Numbered from the stretch's first letter, positions 49,091-58,771 are shown. The stretch: DNA of 64,000 nt from UBA10677 sp045532295 (GCA_045532295.1 JAZSFP010000002.1:1-64000), one strand, 5' to 3'. The notes: generated from the sequence alone by a model not told the origin. Translations and numbers: made by a program.

Positions 49091-52000
49091 TTATTCTTCG
49101 TCGGTATTGAGGATATCGTACTTGCTATCCGTCTTTTCCTCTACTTCGTAGGGATAATATCCGGAGTAGCGTTTCATACCAGTACCTGCGGGAATAAGTT
49201 TACCGATGATAACGTTTTCCTTAAGACCGATAAGGGGATCAATCTTATTCTTAATAGCAGCCTCGGTAAGAACTCTTGCCGTTTCTTGGAAGGATGCTGC
49301 AGAGAGGAAACTATCGGTAGCAAGAGCCGCTTTAGTGATACCAAGAAGGGTATGCTTTGCTTGAGCGGGTCTGCCGTCGTTTTGGATTGCGTTAAGGTTT
49401 GCCTCGTTAAAGAGCGCGCTATCAACCATTTCGCCGGGAAGAAGATCGGTATCACCGCTATCCTCTACTCTTACTTTCTTGAGCATTTGATGAACGATAA
49501 CCTCGATGTGCTTATCAGCAATTTCTACACCTTGCGAACGGTATACCGCTTGAACTTCTTTTACGATATATTCCTGAACGTCCTTGTATCCGCGAATCTT
49601 AAGAATATCGTGGGGGTCGATAGGACCTACGGTAAGGGGATCGCCCGCGCGTACCGTTGCGCCGTCCTTAATATTCTTCATAAGTTTTGCAGAGAAAGGA
49701 ATTCCGTAAGTGAACTGCTTACCGTCAGCGTTAGTGATGATAACGTCTCTCTTACCGTCTTTTTCTACTACCGTTACGACACCTTCTTCGGTGGTAATGG
49801 TTGCCACACCCTTAGGTCTACGAGCCTCGAAAAGTTCTTCGACACGGGGAAGACCACGGGTAATATCTTCTGCTGCTGCGACACCGCCCGAGTGGAAGGT
49901 ACGCATCGTAAGTTGGGTACCGGGCTCACCGATGGACTGCGCTGCGATAATACCTACTGCCTCGCCAACCGATACGGTCTTTGCGGAAGTAGACATATCT
50001 CTACCGTAGCACTTGGTACATACGCCGTGCTTAGAACGACAGGTAAGAACGGTTCTAATCATAGGCTCAATGCGCTTGCCGTCTTTTGTAAGTTCAGCGT
50101 CGTCCTTGTCAATCTTCTTCGCTACTTCGTCGGTAATATACTCGTTAGCCTTTACGTAAACCTCACCGGTTACGGGGTTTACGATATCGCGAGCGGCATA
50201 TCTGCCTGCAAGACGATCCTTAAGTCCCTCAACCTCGCTATCGCCGTCGTAAATGCGGTCAACTACAAGTCCGGGCGCAAGTCCGCCTTCGCCACAGCAG
50301 TCGTCTTCGCGAACGATTACGTCCTGCGATACGTCTACGAGACGACGGGTAAGGTAACCCGAGTTTGCAGTCTTAAGCGCGGTATCGGCAAGACCTTTAC
50401 GACCACCGTGAGAAGAAATGAAATACTCAAGGGGAGAAAGACCTTCACGGAAGGAAGAACGAACGGGGGTTTCAAGCGTTTTACCTTGGGGGTTGGTCAT
50501 AAGACCACGCATACCGGAAAGTTGGGCGATCTGCTTAATGCTACCACGCGCACCGGATACCGCCATCATATTGATGGGGTTGAACTCGTCGAGAGTTTTC
50601 TGAAGAGCGGCGGTAAGTTCGTTGTTTGCCGTCGTCCAAGTTTCTACTACGTGGCGGTATTTTTCCTCTTCGGTCAAGATACCGTCGTCGTACTCTTCTT
50701 CGTAACGAATAACTTTCTTTTCCGCCTCGTCCAAGATTGCTTTCTTTTCAGGGGGAATATGCATATCGAATACGGAAGTCGTGATTGCGCCAAGCGTAGA
50801 ATACTTAAAGCCGAGAGCCTTAATGTTATCCAAAACTTCACAAGTCTTGGTCGAGCCGTGCTTTTTGAAGGTTGCGTCTACAATCTTCTTAAGACCGCCC
50901 TTATCTACGCGCTTATCAATCTCAAGTTTGAAAGGTCCGTCTTCGCCACTTCTATCGGTCATACCGAGGTCTTGAGGAATAATCTCGTTGAAGATAATTC
51001 TACCTACGGTGGTGGAAATTATTTTGCTCTTAACTTCGCCGTCGATTTCCTTGAATACGCGTACGTTGATACGGGATTGAAGTTCGATTTCCTTATTCGC
51101 ATAAGCCATCTTCGCTTCGTCAGTATCGCAGAAACTCATTCCCTCACCTCTTGCGCCCGGCTTATCCATCGTAAGATAGAAACAGCCGATAACCATATCC
51201 TGAGAGGGCGAACATACGGGTTTACCGTCGGAAAGTTTAAGAACGTTGTTGGTTGCAAGCATCAAGAATCTTGCCTCGGTTTGAGCCTCTACGGAAAGAG
51301 GAACGTGCACTGCCATCTGGTCGCCGTCGAAGTCCGCGTTGAACGCGCCACACGCAAGGGGATGAAGTTTAATTGCTCTACCCTCTACGAGTACGGGCTC
51401 AAACGCTTGGATACCAAGACGGTGAAGGGTGGGCGCACGGTTCAAAAGTACGGGGTGTTCTTTGATTACTTTCTCTAAAACTCCCCAAACTTCCTTACTT
51501 CCGCGCTCTACGAAACGCTTTGCGCTCTTGATGTTATGGGTTTTGGACTGCGCAACGAGTTCGTGCATTACGAAGGGCTTGAAAAGTTCATGCGCCATCT
51601 CTTTGGGAAGTCCGCATTGATACATTTTAAGTTCAGGACCAACGACGATAACCGAACGGCCGGAGTAGTCTACACGCTTACCGAGAAGGTTTTGACGGAA
51701 ACGACCTTGCTTACCACGAAGGAACGCAGAAAGCGATTTAAGTTCGCGGTTGCCTGCGCCTTGAACTGCCTTACCGCGTCTACCGTTATCAATAAGCGCG
51801 TCAACTGCCTCTTGGAGCATACGCTTTTCGTTACGGATAATAATGTCGGGAGCGGCAAGTTCGATGAGGTGTTTAAGACGGTTGTTTCTCGCGATTACTC
51901 TACGATAAAGGTCGTTGAGGTCGCTGGTTGCAAATCTACCACCGTCAAGTTGGAGCATAGGACGAAGGTCGGGCGGAAGTACGGGAAGTACGTCAAGCAC

Positions 52001-52681
52001 CATCCAAGTGGGGTCGTTATGGCTCTTAACGAACGCGTCGAGAATTTCAAGACGCTTGATAAGTTTAACCTTTTTCTGACCGGTGGATTTATTAACTTGC
52101 TCCACTACTTCTTTATACTCTTTTTCAATATCAATTGCAGCGAGGAGTTCTTTAACTGCCTCTGCACCCATACCTACTCTAAACGCGTTCTCGCCGTAGG
52201 TTTCTTGATACTCAAGACGCTGAGCGTCGGTAATAATCTGTTTATACTCAAGGGGCGTTTCACCGGGATCAAGTACTACGAAGTTAACGAAGTACACTAC
52301 TTGCTCAAGAGCCTTGGGGCTCATATCGAGAAGTAAACCGATACGGCTGGGTACGCCTCTAAAGTACCAAATGTGCGTTACGGGAGCGGCAAGAGTAATG
52401 TGACCCATTCTCTCACGGCGAACTTTAGCGCGGGTAACTTCTACGCCACACTTGTCGCATACTACACCCTTATATCTTACTCTTTTATACTTACCGCAGT
52501 GGCACTCCCAGTCCTTAGTAGGTCCGAAAATCTTTTCGCAGAAAAGACCGTCTCTTTCGGGTTTTTGCGTACGGTAGTTAATGGTCTCGGACTTGGTAAC
52601 CTCGCCGTGCGACCACTCGCGAATCTTATCAGGACCCGCGATTGCTATTTGCATTGAGTCGAAATTATTTAATTCAAACAT
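49091..52681 (-). CDS. rpoC: DNA-directed RNA polymerase subunit beta'
   Basis: The beta' subunit carries the catalytic magnesium of RNA polymerase. The 1196 residues match the Bacillota length. Visible are the N-terminal zinc finger CHCGKYKRVRYKGVVCDKCG near residue 60, the clamp, the active-site motif NADFDGDQMAVH near 445, the second zinc site CRSKHGVCTKC near 877, and IIAAQSIGEPGTQLTMRTFHSGG near 910, which covers bridge-helix and trigger-loop residues. The ATG shares one base with the rpoB stop (TAATG), so the two are coupled. The gene is ended by a strong terminator. Confidence 0.98.
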   Translation of the reverse strand: MFELNNFDSMQIAIAGPDKIREWSHGEVTKSETINYRTQKPERDGLFCEKIFGPTKDWECHCGKYKRVRYKGVVCDKCGVEVTRAKVRRERMGHITLAAPVTHIWYFRGVPSRIGLLLDMSPKALEQVVYFVNFVVLDPGETPLEYKQIITDAQRLEYQETYGENAFRVGMGAEAVKELLAAIDIEKEYKEVVEQVNKSTGQKKVKLIKRLEILDAFVKSHNDPTWMVLDVLPVLPPDLRPMLQLDGGRFATSDLNDLYRRVIARNNRLKHLIELAAPDIIIRNEKRMLQEAVDALIDNGRRGKAVQGAGNRELKSLSAFLRGKQGRFRQNLLGKRVDYSGRSVIVVGPELKMYQCGLPKEMAHELFKPFVMHELVAQSKTHNIKSAKRFVERGSKEVWGVLEKVIKEHPVLLNRAPTLHRLGIQAFEPVLVEGRAIKLHPLACGAFNADFDGDQMAVHVPLSVEAQTEARFLMLATNNVLKLSDGKPVCSPSQDMVIGCFYLTMDKPGARGEGMSFCDTDEAKMAYANKEIELQSRINVRVFKEIDGEVKSKIISTTVGRIIFNEIIPQDLGMTDRSGEDGPFKLEIDKRVDKGGLKKIVDATFKKHGSTKTCEVLDNIKALGFKYSTLGAITTSVFDMHIPPEKKAILDEAEKKVIRYEEEYDDGILTEEEKYRHVVETWTTANNELTAALQKTLDEFNPINMMAVSGARGSIKQIAQLSGMRGLMTNPQGKTLETPVRSSFREGLSPLEYFISSHGGRKGLADTALKTANSGYLTRRLVDVSQDVIVREDDCCGEGGLAPGLVVDRIYDGDSEVEGLKDRLAGRYAARDIVNPVTGEVYVKANEYITDEVAKKIDKDDAELTKDGKRIEPMIRTVLTCRSKHGVCTKCYGRDMSTSAKTVSVGEAVGIIAAQSIGEPGTQLTMRTFHSGGVAAAEDITRGLPRVEELFEARRPKGVATITTEEGVVTVVEKDGKRDVIITNADGKQFTYGIPFSAKLMKNIKDGATVRAGDPLTVGPIDPHDILKIRGYKDVQEYIVKEVQAVYRSQGVEIADKHIEVIVHQMLKKVRVEDSGDTDLLPGEMVDSALFNEANLNAIQNDGRPAQAKHTLLGITKAALATDSFLSAASFQETARVLTEAAIKNKIDPLIGLKENVIIGKLIPAGTGMKRYSGYYPYEVEEKTDSKYDILNTDEE

Positions 52682-55600
52682 TATTCAATTTCTCCTTCTT
52701 CATCACCAAAATCGTCGAAATCGTCGTCGTCAATAATGCTATCGCCAAACGGGTCGTCGCCGATATCAATGTCCTCTTCGCCGAACAAGCCGTCAAGGTC
52801 GTCGCCATCGCTTACGCTAAGGTCGTCCATATCCTCGTCGTCAAGGTCGTCGCCGAATACGTCGTCTGCAAAGTCGAAGTCGTCGCCGTCGTCAATCGCG
52901 TTACCGTTTTCATCAACGGGCTTACCACCCTCGATGTACTTGGGCTTTCTGATATCGCTATCGTCCTCGCCGTCGTCTTCGATAAGTTCGCGAATACCGA
53001 TTTCCTCTTTGTCCTCGTTAAGAACCTTAACGTCAAGCGCAAGAGCCTGAAGTTCTTTTATAAGGACTTTGAACGACTCGGGTACGCCGGGTTCGTTGTT
53101 GTTGTTGCCCTTTACGATACTCTCGTAAGTCTTTACACGACCTACTACGTCGTCCGACTTAACGGTCATAATCTCTTGAAGGATATTAGCCGCGCCGTAC
53201 GCGTAAAGCGCCCAAACCTCCATCTCACCGAAACGCTGTCCACCGAACTGCGCCTTACCGCCGAGAGGCTGTTGCGTTACGAGTGAGTAAGGACCGGTAG
53301 AACGCGCGTGAATCTTGTCGTCAACGAGGTGGATAAGTTTAATCATATACATATATCCAACGGTGGAACGGTTTTCAAAGGGCTCACCAGTTCTGCCGTC
53401 GTACATTTGGATTTTACCGTCAACTTCGCCGTCGGGGTTGGTAAATCCGTTTTCTTTGAGTAATTTTTCAATATCGCTCTCGAGCGCGCCGTCGAATACG
53501 GGGGTTGCTACCTTCCAGCCGAGCGCTTTTGCTACGAGACCAAGGTGAACCTCAAGCACCTGACCGATGTTCATACGCGAGGGAACGCCGAGGGGGTTAA
53601 GCACGATTTGAAGGGGCGTACCGTCTGCCATAAAGGGCATATCCTCTTGGGGAAGAATACGGGAAATGACACCCTTGTTACCGTGACGACCTGCCATCTT
53701 ATCGCCTACGGAAATCTTACGCTTTTGCGCAATGTAAACGCGAACGAGTTTGTTAACGCCGGGGCTCATCTCGTCTTTGTTAGCGCGAGTGAATACCTTA
53801 ACGTCAACTACGATACCGCCTTCGCCGTGGGGAACGCGGAGAGAAGTATCTCTAACCTCTCTTGCCTTCTCGCCGAAGATTGCGCGGAGAAGTCTTTCTT
53901 CAGGAGTAAGTTCGGTTTCGCCCTTGGGAGTTACCTTACCTACTAAGATGTCACCGCTTTCTACCTCTGCGCCGATACGGATAATACCGTTCTCGTCAAG
54001 GTTGCGGAGAGCCTCTTCGCCGACGTTGGGGATATCACGGGTGATTTCCTCTTCGCCAAGTTTGGTATCGCGAGCCTCGAGTTCGTGCTCTTCGATATGG
54101 ATAGAAGTGAATACGTCGTCTTTAACGATCTTTTCAGAAATAAGAATTGCGTCCTCGTAGTTGTAACCTTCCCAACTCATAAAGCCAACGAGGATATTTC
54201 TTCCAAGCGCAAGTTCTGCGTTGTCGGTGGAGTGGCCGTCAGCGATTACCTCGCCTGCCTCTACTCTTTGTCCTTTAACTACGATGGGCTTTTGGTTGAT
54301 ACAGGTACCTTGGTTGGAACCTACGAATTTCTTTAAGATATATTCCGCTACGGGCTTATGGTCAGCGCTTTCGGTATGGAGAATATTCTCGATAATCTCT
54401 ACGCCACCGCTCTGAATTTCGCTCGCGTCGTCCTCTTCAATTCTAATACGCTCTGCGTCTACGTAAATAACCGTACCGCTCTTTCTTGCAAGTACCATTA
54501 CGCCGGAGTCGTATGCAATCTTATGCTCGATACCAGTACCAACGATGGGCGCTTCGGGTTTAAGAAGGGGAACTGCCTGACGTTGCATGTTCGAGCCCAT
54601 AAGAGCACGGTTGGTATCGTCGTTCTCAAGGAAGGGAATAAGCGCGGTTGCAACGGAAATCATCTGACGGGGGGATACGTCCATATAGTCGATATCGTCA
54701 CGGCTACGCTCTGCGATATCCTCACGGTAACGCATCATAACACGCTCGTTAGCGAACCAGCCGTTCTCGTCGAGAGGCTCGTTTGCCATTGCTACCACGT
54801 ATCTATCCTCTTCGTCTGCGGGAAGATAATAAACTTCGTCGGTTACTCTCTTGTTTTCCTTGTCTACACGGCGGTAGGGCGCTTCGATGAAACCGTAACG
54901 GTTGATACGAGCGTAGGAAGAAAGCGAGTTGATAAGACCGATGTTCTGTCCTTCGGGCGTCTCGATGGGACACATTCTCGAATAGTGCGAATAGTGAACG
55001 TCGCGGACCTCAAAGGAAGCGCGTTCGCGGTTAAGACCACCAGGACCAAGCGCGGAGAGTTTTCTCTTATGCGTAAGTTCTGCAATGGGGTTACTCTCGT
55101 CCATAAACTGCGAAAGTTGCGAAGAACCGAAGAACTCCTTGATTGCGCTGGTTACGGGACGAATATTGATAAGGTTTTGGGGCGTTGGAGATTCAGCGTC
55201 TGACTGAATTTGCATACGCTCGCGTACCACTCTTTCAAGTCTTGCAATACCGATACGGAATTGATTTTGAAGAAGTTCGCCTACGCTTCTTACACGACGG
55301 TTACCGAGGTGGTCGATATTGTCGGTGTAGCCTACGCCGTAACGAAGTCCTTCAATATAGTTAATAGTTGCAAGAACGTCGTCGATAAGAAGATGCTTAA
55401 CAACGAGAAGGTCAAGGTTTTTCACGATGAGTTCCTTAAGCGCGTTCTCGTCTCCGTTTGCCTCGTCAAGCACTCTCTTAAGAACGGGATAGTAAACTTT
55501 CTCGTTTACGCCAAGAGCCTCAGCGTCAAAGTTAACGTAGTTCTTAATATCAACGTGGCGGTTGCCCATTACTACGAAACGATGCTTGTCTGCGCCTACT

Positions 55601-56694
55601 TGGATTGCAACGCTATTGATACCTGCGTTTTGGATTTGGTAAGCAACCTCTTCGCTAATTCTCTTGTTAGCCTTTACGTATACTACGCCGTCCTCGTCCA
55701 CGATATCTTCAAATGCGCGGAAACCGGTAATGCGGGCTGCAAGGGAAAGTTTCTTGTTGAACTTATATCTACCAACGCGCGAAAGGTCGTATCTTCTGCG
55801 GTCAAAGAAAAGTCCGCGAACGAACTGCTTGATAGAATCCACGTTGGGAATTTCACCGGGGCGGAGTTTGCGGTTGAGTTCTTTAAGAGCGTCGTCTTCC
55901 GTCTTGTTGGGGTCTTTGTCGATGGTTTCCGCCATAAGCGTTTCGCCATAGAAAAGTTTGCTCATTGCGCCGTCTTCAGAGAACTCAAAAACCTCTCCGC
56001 CGTTAGCAGAACCACTAAACGGAGTATAATTGAAGTCGTCGAGGATTTGAAGAGGCTCTTCAAACTTGGTGCAAAGTACCGCGGAAAGCGAGCGAACGAG
56101 CGCCGACGCTTGAATTTTACGCTGGCGGTCTACGTGTACCCAAAGCACACCCTTGTCGTCTTCTTGGAATTCGAGCCAAGCACCACGCGAAGGTATGTTG
56201 GTCGCGCCGTAGTAACTTTCGCCCGTTCTTACGTCTTTAACGTCGTTAAAGTATACGCCGGGCGAGCGCACGAGTTGCGATACTACTACACGCTCTGCGC
56301 CGTTAATGATGAACGAACCGTTGGGCGTCATAAGAGGAAGGTCTCCCATAAACACTTCGGATTCGCTCACAAGTCCCGTCTCTTTGTTTACGAGACGAAC
56401 GGTTACCTTGAGAGGTACTGCGTAAGTTGCATCACGATCTTTACATTCCTTCTCGGAATACTTGGGGGTCATTTCCAAATGATGATCTAAGAACCAAAGT
56501 TCCATTTTGTTGGAAAAATCCCTGATAGGCGAGAAATCTTTGAATACTTCGCCTATGCCGTTCTTGAGAAATTCGTTGTAGGAGTCTTTTTGAACTTCTA
56601 CAAGATAAGGCATTTCACATACTTCGCGTACTTGCGCGAACGAACGCCTTTCCGTTTTCCCGTACTTGACTTTTCTGATAGTTCTCTCGGACAT
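52681..56694 (-). CDS. rpoB: DNA-directed RNA polymerase subunit beta with long acidic tail
   Basis: The beta subunit of RNA polymerase. At 1337 residues it is longer than the usual Bacillota form of about 1190. The core is canonical: SQLSQFMDESNPIAELTHKR and LSALGPGGLNRER form the rifampicin region, with the residues equivalent to D516, H526 and S531 unchanged, so rifampicin sensitivity is predicted. GDKMAGRHGNKGV and the C-terminal QPLGGKAQFGGQRFGEMEVWALYAYGA are present. The extra length includes a final stretch of about 99 residues of which about 47 are Asp or Glu. The gene has its own promoter and leader and is not preceded by rplJ-rplL. AAGGAG lies 8 bases before the ATG, next to a small hairpin. 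Confidence 0.98.
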   Translation of the reverse strand: MSERTIRKVKYGKTERRSFAQVREVCEMPYLVEVQKDSYNEFLKNGIGEVFKDFSPIRDFSNKMELWFLDHHLEMTPKYSEKECKDRDATYAVPLKVTVRLVNKETGLVSESEVFMGDLPLMTPNGSFIINGAERVVVSQLVRSPGVYFNDVKDVRTGESYYGATNIPSRGAWLEFQEDDKGVLWVHVDRQRKIQASALVRSLSAVLCTKFEEPLQILDDFNYTPFSGSANGGEVFEFSEDGAMSKLFYGETLMAETIDKDPNKTEDDALKELNRKLRPGEIPNVDSIKQFVRGLFFDRRRYDLSRVGRYKFNKKLSLAARITGFRAFEDIVDEDGVVYVKANKRISEEVAYQIQNAGINSVAIQVGADKHRFVVMGNRHVDIKNYVNFDAEALGVNEKVYYPVLKRVLDEANGDENALKELIVKNLDLLVVKHLLIDDVLATINYIEGLRYGVGYTDNIDHLGNRRVRSVGELLQNQFRIGIARLERVVRERMQIQSDAESPTPQNLINIRPVTSAIKEFFGSSQLSQFMDESNPIAELTHKRKLSALGPGGLNRERASFEVRDVHYSHYSRMCPIETPEGQNIGLINSLSSYARINRYGFIEAPYRRVDKENKRVTDEVYYLPADEEDRYVVAMANEPLDENGWFANERVMMRYREDIAERSRDDIDYMDVSPRQMISVATALIPFLENDDTNRALMGSNMQRQAVPLLKPEAPIVGTGIEHKIAYDSGVMVLARKSGTVIYVDAERIRIEEDDASEIQSGGVEIIENILHTESADHKPVAEYILKKFVGSNQGTCINQKPIVVKGQRVEAGEVIADGHSTDNAELALGRNILVGFMSWEGYNYEDAILISEKIVKDDVFTSIHIEEHELEARDTKLGEEEITRDIPNVGEEALRNLDENGIIRIGAEVESGDILVGKVTPKGETELTPEERLLRAIFGEKAREVRDTSLRVPHGEGGIVVDVKVFTRANKDEMSPGVNKLVRVYIAQKRKISVGDKMAGRHGNKGVISRILPQEDMPFMADGTPLQIVLNPLGVPSRMNIGQVLEVHLGLVAKALGWKVATPVFDGALESDIEKLLKENGFTNPDGEVDGKIQMYDGRTGEPFENRSTVGYMYMIKLIHLVDDKIHARSTGPYSLVTQQPLGGKAQFGGQRFGEMEVWALYAYGAANILQEIMTVKSDDVVGRVKTYESIVKGNNNNEPGVPESFKVLIKELQALALDVKVLNEDKEEIGIRELIEDDGEDDSDIRKPKYIEGGKPVDENGNAIDDGDDFDFADDVFGDDLDDEDMDDLSVSDGDDLDGLFGEEDIDIGDDPFGDSIIDDDDFDDFGDEEGEIE

Positions 56695-56705
56695 TTAACT
56701 TCTCC

Positions 56706-56722
56706 TTAAAACTAAGTTTTAA
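56706..56722 (-). promoter_or_regulatory. Hairpin touching the rpoB ribosome site
   Basis: TTAAAAC (56706-56712) pairs with GTTTTAA (56716-56722) around a 3-base loop. In the message the 3' arm runs directly into GGAG of the rpoB ribosome site, so its folding could limit initiation. A CCCTT/AGAGGG stem lies upstream in the same leader of about 100 nt. Confidence 0.5.
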
Positions 56723-56798
56723 CCTTGTATTTTTTTGCCGTTACGCGCAATTTTTCCCTCTTCAAAGGGCGAAAATCCGCATAATACAGCATTATATA

Positions 56799-56828
56799 AT
56801 AATAGCATACCCTACGGGCGATTGTCAA
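56799..56828 (-). promoter_or_regulatory. Promoter of rpoBC
   Basis: Minus-strand TTGACA (56828-56823), 18 bases, TATTAT (56804-56799). The predicted leader is about 100 nt. Confidence 0.75.
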
Positions 56829-56910
56829 GCGTTTTAACAAAAATATTTTTTAAAAAATTTTTTCGCAGTTTTTATATTATCTTTTAAAAAGGAAACGCCA
56901 AATTAAAGAA

Positions 56911-56932
56911 AAACGCCGAAAAGTCGGCGTTT
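56911..56932 (-). terminator. Terminator left behind by the decayed activase gene
   Basis: Perfect stem AAACGCCGA / TCGGCGTTT with an AAAG loop, followed on the minus strand by TTCTTTAATTT. It begins 6 bases beyond the stop of the pseudogene at 56939. Confidence 0.75.
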
Positions 56933-56938
56933 GCTTTT

Positions 56939-57125
56939 TTACTCGAAAAGTTCTCTATACTTGCTCATTTCTTCTTGCGTGGGAGCGGAATAACAAGTAA
57001 CGGGTTGCCCCACCGCCCCACTTGTGTTCGTCCATTACGTGATATGGCAAAAGTGCAACCTTGCTTATTTCACTTTCTTTTACAAACTTTGCAATTTTTT
57101 TCACTTCCTCCACTCTTTTACCCTT
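56939..57125 (-). pseudogene. Remnant of a glycyl-radical enzyme activating protein (PflA-type C-terminus), frameshifted
   Basis: The minus strand from about 57125 reads KRVEEVKKIAKFVKESE, then KVALLPYHVMDEHKWGG, which matches the C-terminal LPYHxMxxxKW pattern of pyruvate formate-lyase activating enzymes. In that frame it then runs into unrelated residues and a stop. Shifting by one base near 57010 restores GQPVTCYSAPTQEEMSKYRELFE and a TAA at 56939, just before a terminator. The radical SAM CxxxCxxC half is absent: upstream bases become the promoter of the SGNH gene. So both a 5' deletion and a frameshift are visible. The family call rests on the short tail and is moderately sure. Confidence 0.65.
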
Positions 57126-57152
57126 GCCTTTTTCTAAAACTTTTGATATAAT
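57124..57152 (+). promoter_or_regulatory. Promoter of the SGNH hydrolase gene
   Basis: TTGCCT (57124-57129), 17 bases, TATAAT (57147-57152), 43 bases before the ATG. It abuts the broken 5' end of the activase remnant. Confidence 0.65.
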
Positions 57153-57195
57153 ATAGAAAATATACAACGCACACGAAAACAGGGAGAAACTTTTT

Positions 57196-57912
57196 ATGAA
57201 AATTATTGAGAAAATCAAGGCAAAGAATACGGATATTTTAAGTTCAAAACCCATAACCATTGCTTTTTTGGGAGATAGCGTAACGCAAGGTTGTTTCGAG
57301 TGTTATCTAACTTCGGAAACCACGCTACAAACTGTCTTTGATTATCAAAATGCTTACAGTACCAGGCTTAAAGAAATACTAAACATTTTGTACCCTTCCG
57401 TGCAGTTCAATATCATAAATTCGGGCATTAGCGGAGACGGCACTACTTTTGGCTTGGAAAGATTAGAACGCGACGTTATTGCTTACAAGCCTGATTTGTG
57501 CGTCATTTCTTTTGGCTTAAACGACAGTTGTACCGTTCCGATAGAAAAGTATTCAGAAAATTTAGAAAAGATTTTTACAAAGTTAAACGAGAACGATATT
57601 GAAACGATTTTCTTAACTCAAAACGCAATGTGCACCGAAGTTAGTTGCCACTTAAAAGACAAATTATTCCGCGATTTTGCAGATGTTTTTTCAAAAATCC
57701 AAAACGACGGAGTTCTAAAGAAGTTTATGGACGAGGCAGTACGCGTTAGCACTAAGCACGGCGTAAAAGTTTGCGACCTTTATCCCGTTTGGGAAAAAAT
57801 GATTGAAAACGGTGTCGCTGTTACCGAACTTCTTGCTAATAAACTCAATCATCCCATACGACAACTCCACTACTATATGGCAATTAAACTCATTGAAACA
57901 ATTTTATTGTAA
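57196..57912 (+). CDS. SGNH/GDSL family hydrolase
   Basis: A 238-residue esterase or lipase-type hydrolase without a signal peptide, so probably cytoplasmic. Block I is IAFLGDSVTQGC near residue 27 with the nucleophilic serine, block II has the glycine in NSGISGDGTT near 78, and block III is SFGLNDSC near 112 with the oxyanion asparagine. The catalytic histidine is likely in LNHPIRQLHYYMA near the end. Such enzymes often deacetylate sugars. GGGAG precedes the ATG by 8 bases. It is monocistronic on the plus strand in a minus-strand region. Confidence 0.85.
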   Translation: MKIIEKIKAKNTDILSSKPITIAFLGDSVTQGCFECYLTSETTLQTVFDYQNAYSTRLKEILNILYPSVQFNIINSGISGDGTTFGLERLERDVIAYKPDLCVISFGLNDSCTVPIEKYSENLEKIFTKLNENDIETIFLTQNAMCTEVSCHLKDKLFRDFADVFSKIQNDGVLKKFMDEAVRVSTKHGVKVCDLYPVWEKMIENGVAVTELLANKLNHPIRQLHYYMAIKLIETILL

Positions 57913-57931
57913 AAAAACTTAAAGAAAAATG

Positions 57932-57960
57932 AAAAGCCAAGTCGATTTAACTTGGCTTTT
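57932..57960. terminator. Bidirectional terminator
   Basis: An 11-base stem AAAAGCCAAGT / ACTTGGCTTTT with a 7-base loop, between the convergent SGNH and SDR genes (stops at 57912 and 57965). Confidence 0.87.
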
Positions 57961-57964
57961 TTAT

Positions 57965-58738
57965 CTATAATCCTTGTTGTTTCATCCAAATTTTCATAAC
58001 TAAACTATGTGGCAATAGTTTTACCAAAAGGCTTTGACCTTTTGCATAAAATCCGAAAATAGATACGTCTTTGTTTTTATTTTTCAAATCCTTCCAGGTC
58101 TGCTTTACGATTTGCTTAGGCTCGTACATTACGGCGTATTTTTTTACGACCGTATTATCATTTTGCGTAACCGCCCTATCGAAAAACGCCGTTTTCGTCC
58201 AGAACGGACAAACGCAAATACAGCGCGCGCCATACTTCTTTCTCAATTCCTTATTAAACGCTCGTCCGTACGAAAGCACGAAGGCTTTGCTCGCTCCGTA
58301 AGTAGCGATATAGGGAATAGGTTGCATAGCGGCTACGGACGCAATTAGTATCATAACACCACCCTTAGTCATAAACGGCGCTACGGTTTTCGTCATAGAC
58401 ACGATAGACTTACAGTTCAAATCCACCATATTCTCTAAAACCGCCGTGTCGTCGTCGTTTACCGCGCAAAACCGTCCAAAGCCCGACGCGCATATCAAGT
58501 ACGATACGGAAACTTCATCTTGCGATAAGGCGCTTTCAATCGTTTTTACAGACTCGCTAACGGAAAGGTCAAGCGGAAATACCTGCAATGGAATATCAGT
58601 AAACGAGCGCAATTCTTCTAACTTTTCTTTGTTTCTTGCAATAACCCAAATTTCGTCGAGGCTTTTATCAAGCAACGAAAGAAAATATTCCTTTCCAATA
58701 CCACTTGATGCCCCCGTTACGATCGCTATGTTTTTCAT
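57965..58738 (-). CDS. Short-chain dehydrogenase/reductase
   Basis: A 257-residue NAD(P)-dependent SDR. The cofactor loop is VTGASSGIGKEYF near residue 7, followed by a CASGFGRF segment near 80 (in place of NNAG) and the catalytic Ser with YGASK near 150. It ends with a basic C-terminus resembling the membrane-associated 3-ketoacyl or DltE-type SDRs. The ATG at 58738 (MKNIAIVTG) is fixed by GAGGAG and the promoter upstream. The substrate is unknown. It is transcribed alone. Confidence 0.88.
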   Translation of the reverse strand: MKNIAIVTGASSGIGKEYFLSLLDKSLDEIWVIARNKEKLEELRSFTDIPLQVFPLDLSVSESVKTIESALSQDEVSVSYLICASGFGRFCAVNDDDTAVLENMVDLNCKSIVSMTKTVAPFMTKGGVMILIASVAAMQPIPYIATYGASKAFVLSYGRAFNKELRKKYGARCICVCPFWTKTAFFDRAVTQNDNTVVKKYAVMYEPKQIVKQTWKDLKNKNKDVSIFGFYAKGQSLLVKLLPHSLVMKIWMKQQGL

Positions 58739-58771
58739 ATAGGCTCCTCTATATTTTATTCTAACGATATT

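Noticed and set aside
49286..51478. A 730-codon antisense frame inside rpoC, and frames of 281 and 426 codons inside rpoB.
   Set aside because: Same codon-bias effect in highly expressed genes. The sense frames contain all catalytic motifs; the antisense products have none.
57126..57260. Upstream extension of the activase-like open frame to a start at 57260.
   Set aside because: The extra residues are low-complexity hydrophobic sequence from the promoter and 5' end of the SGNH gene. No similarity to activases appears before about 57125.
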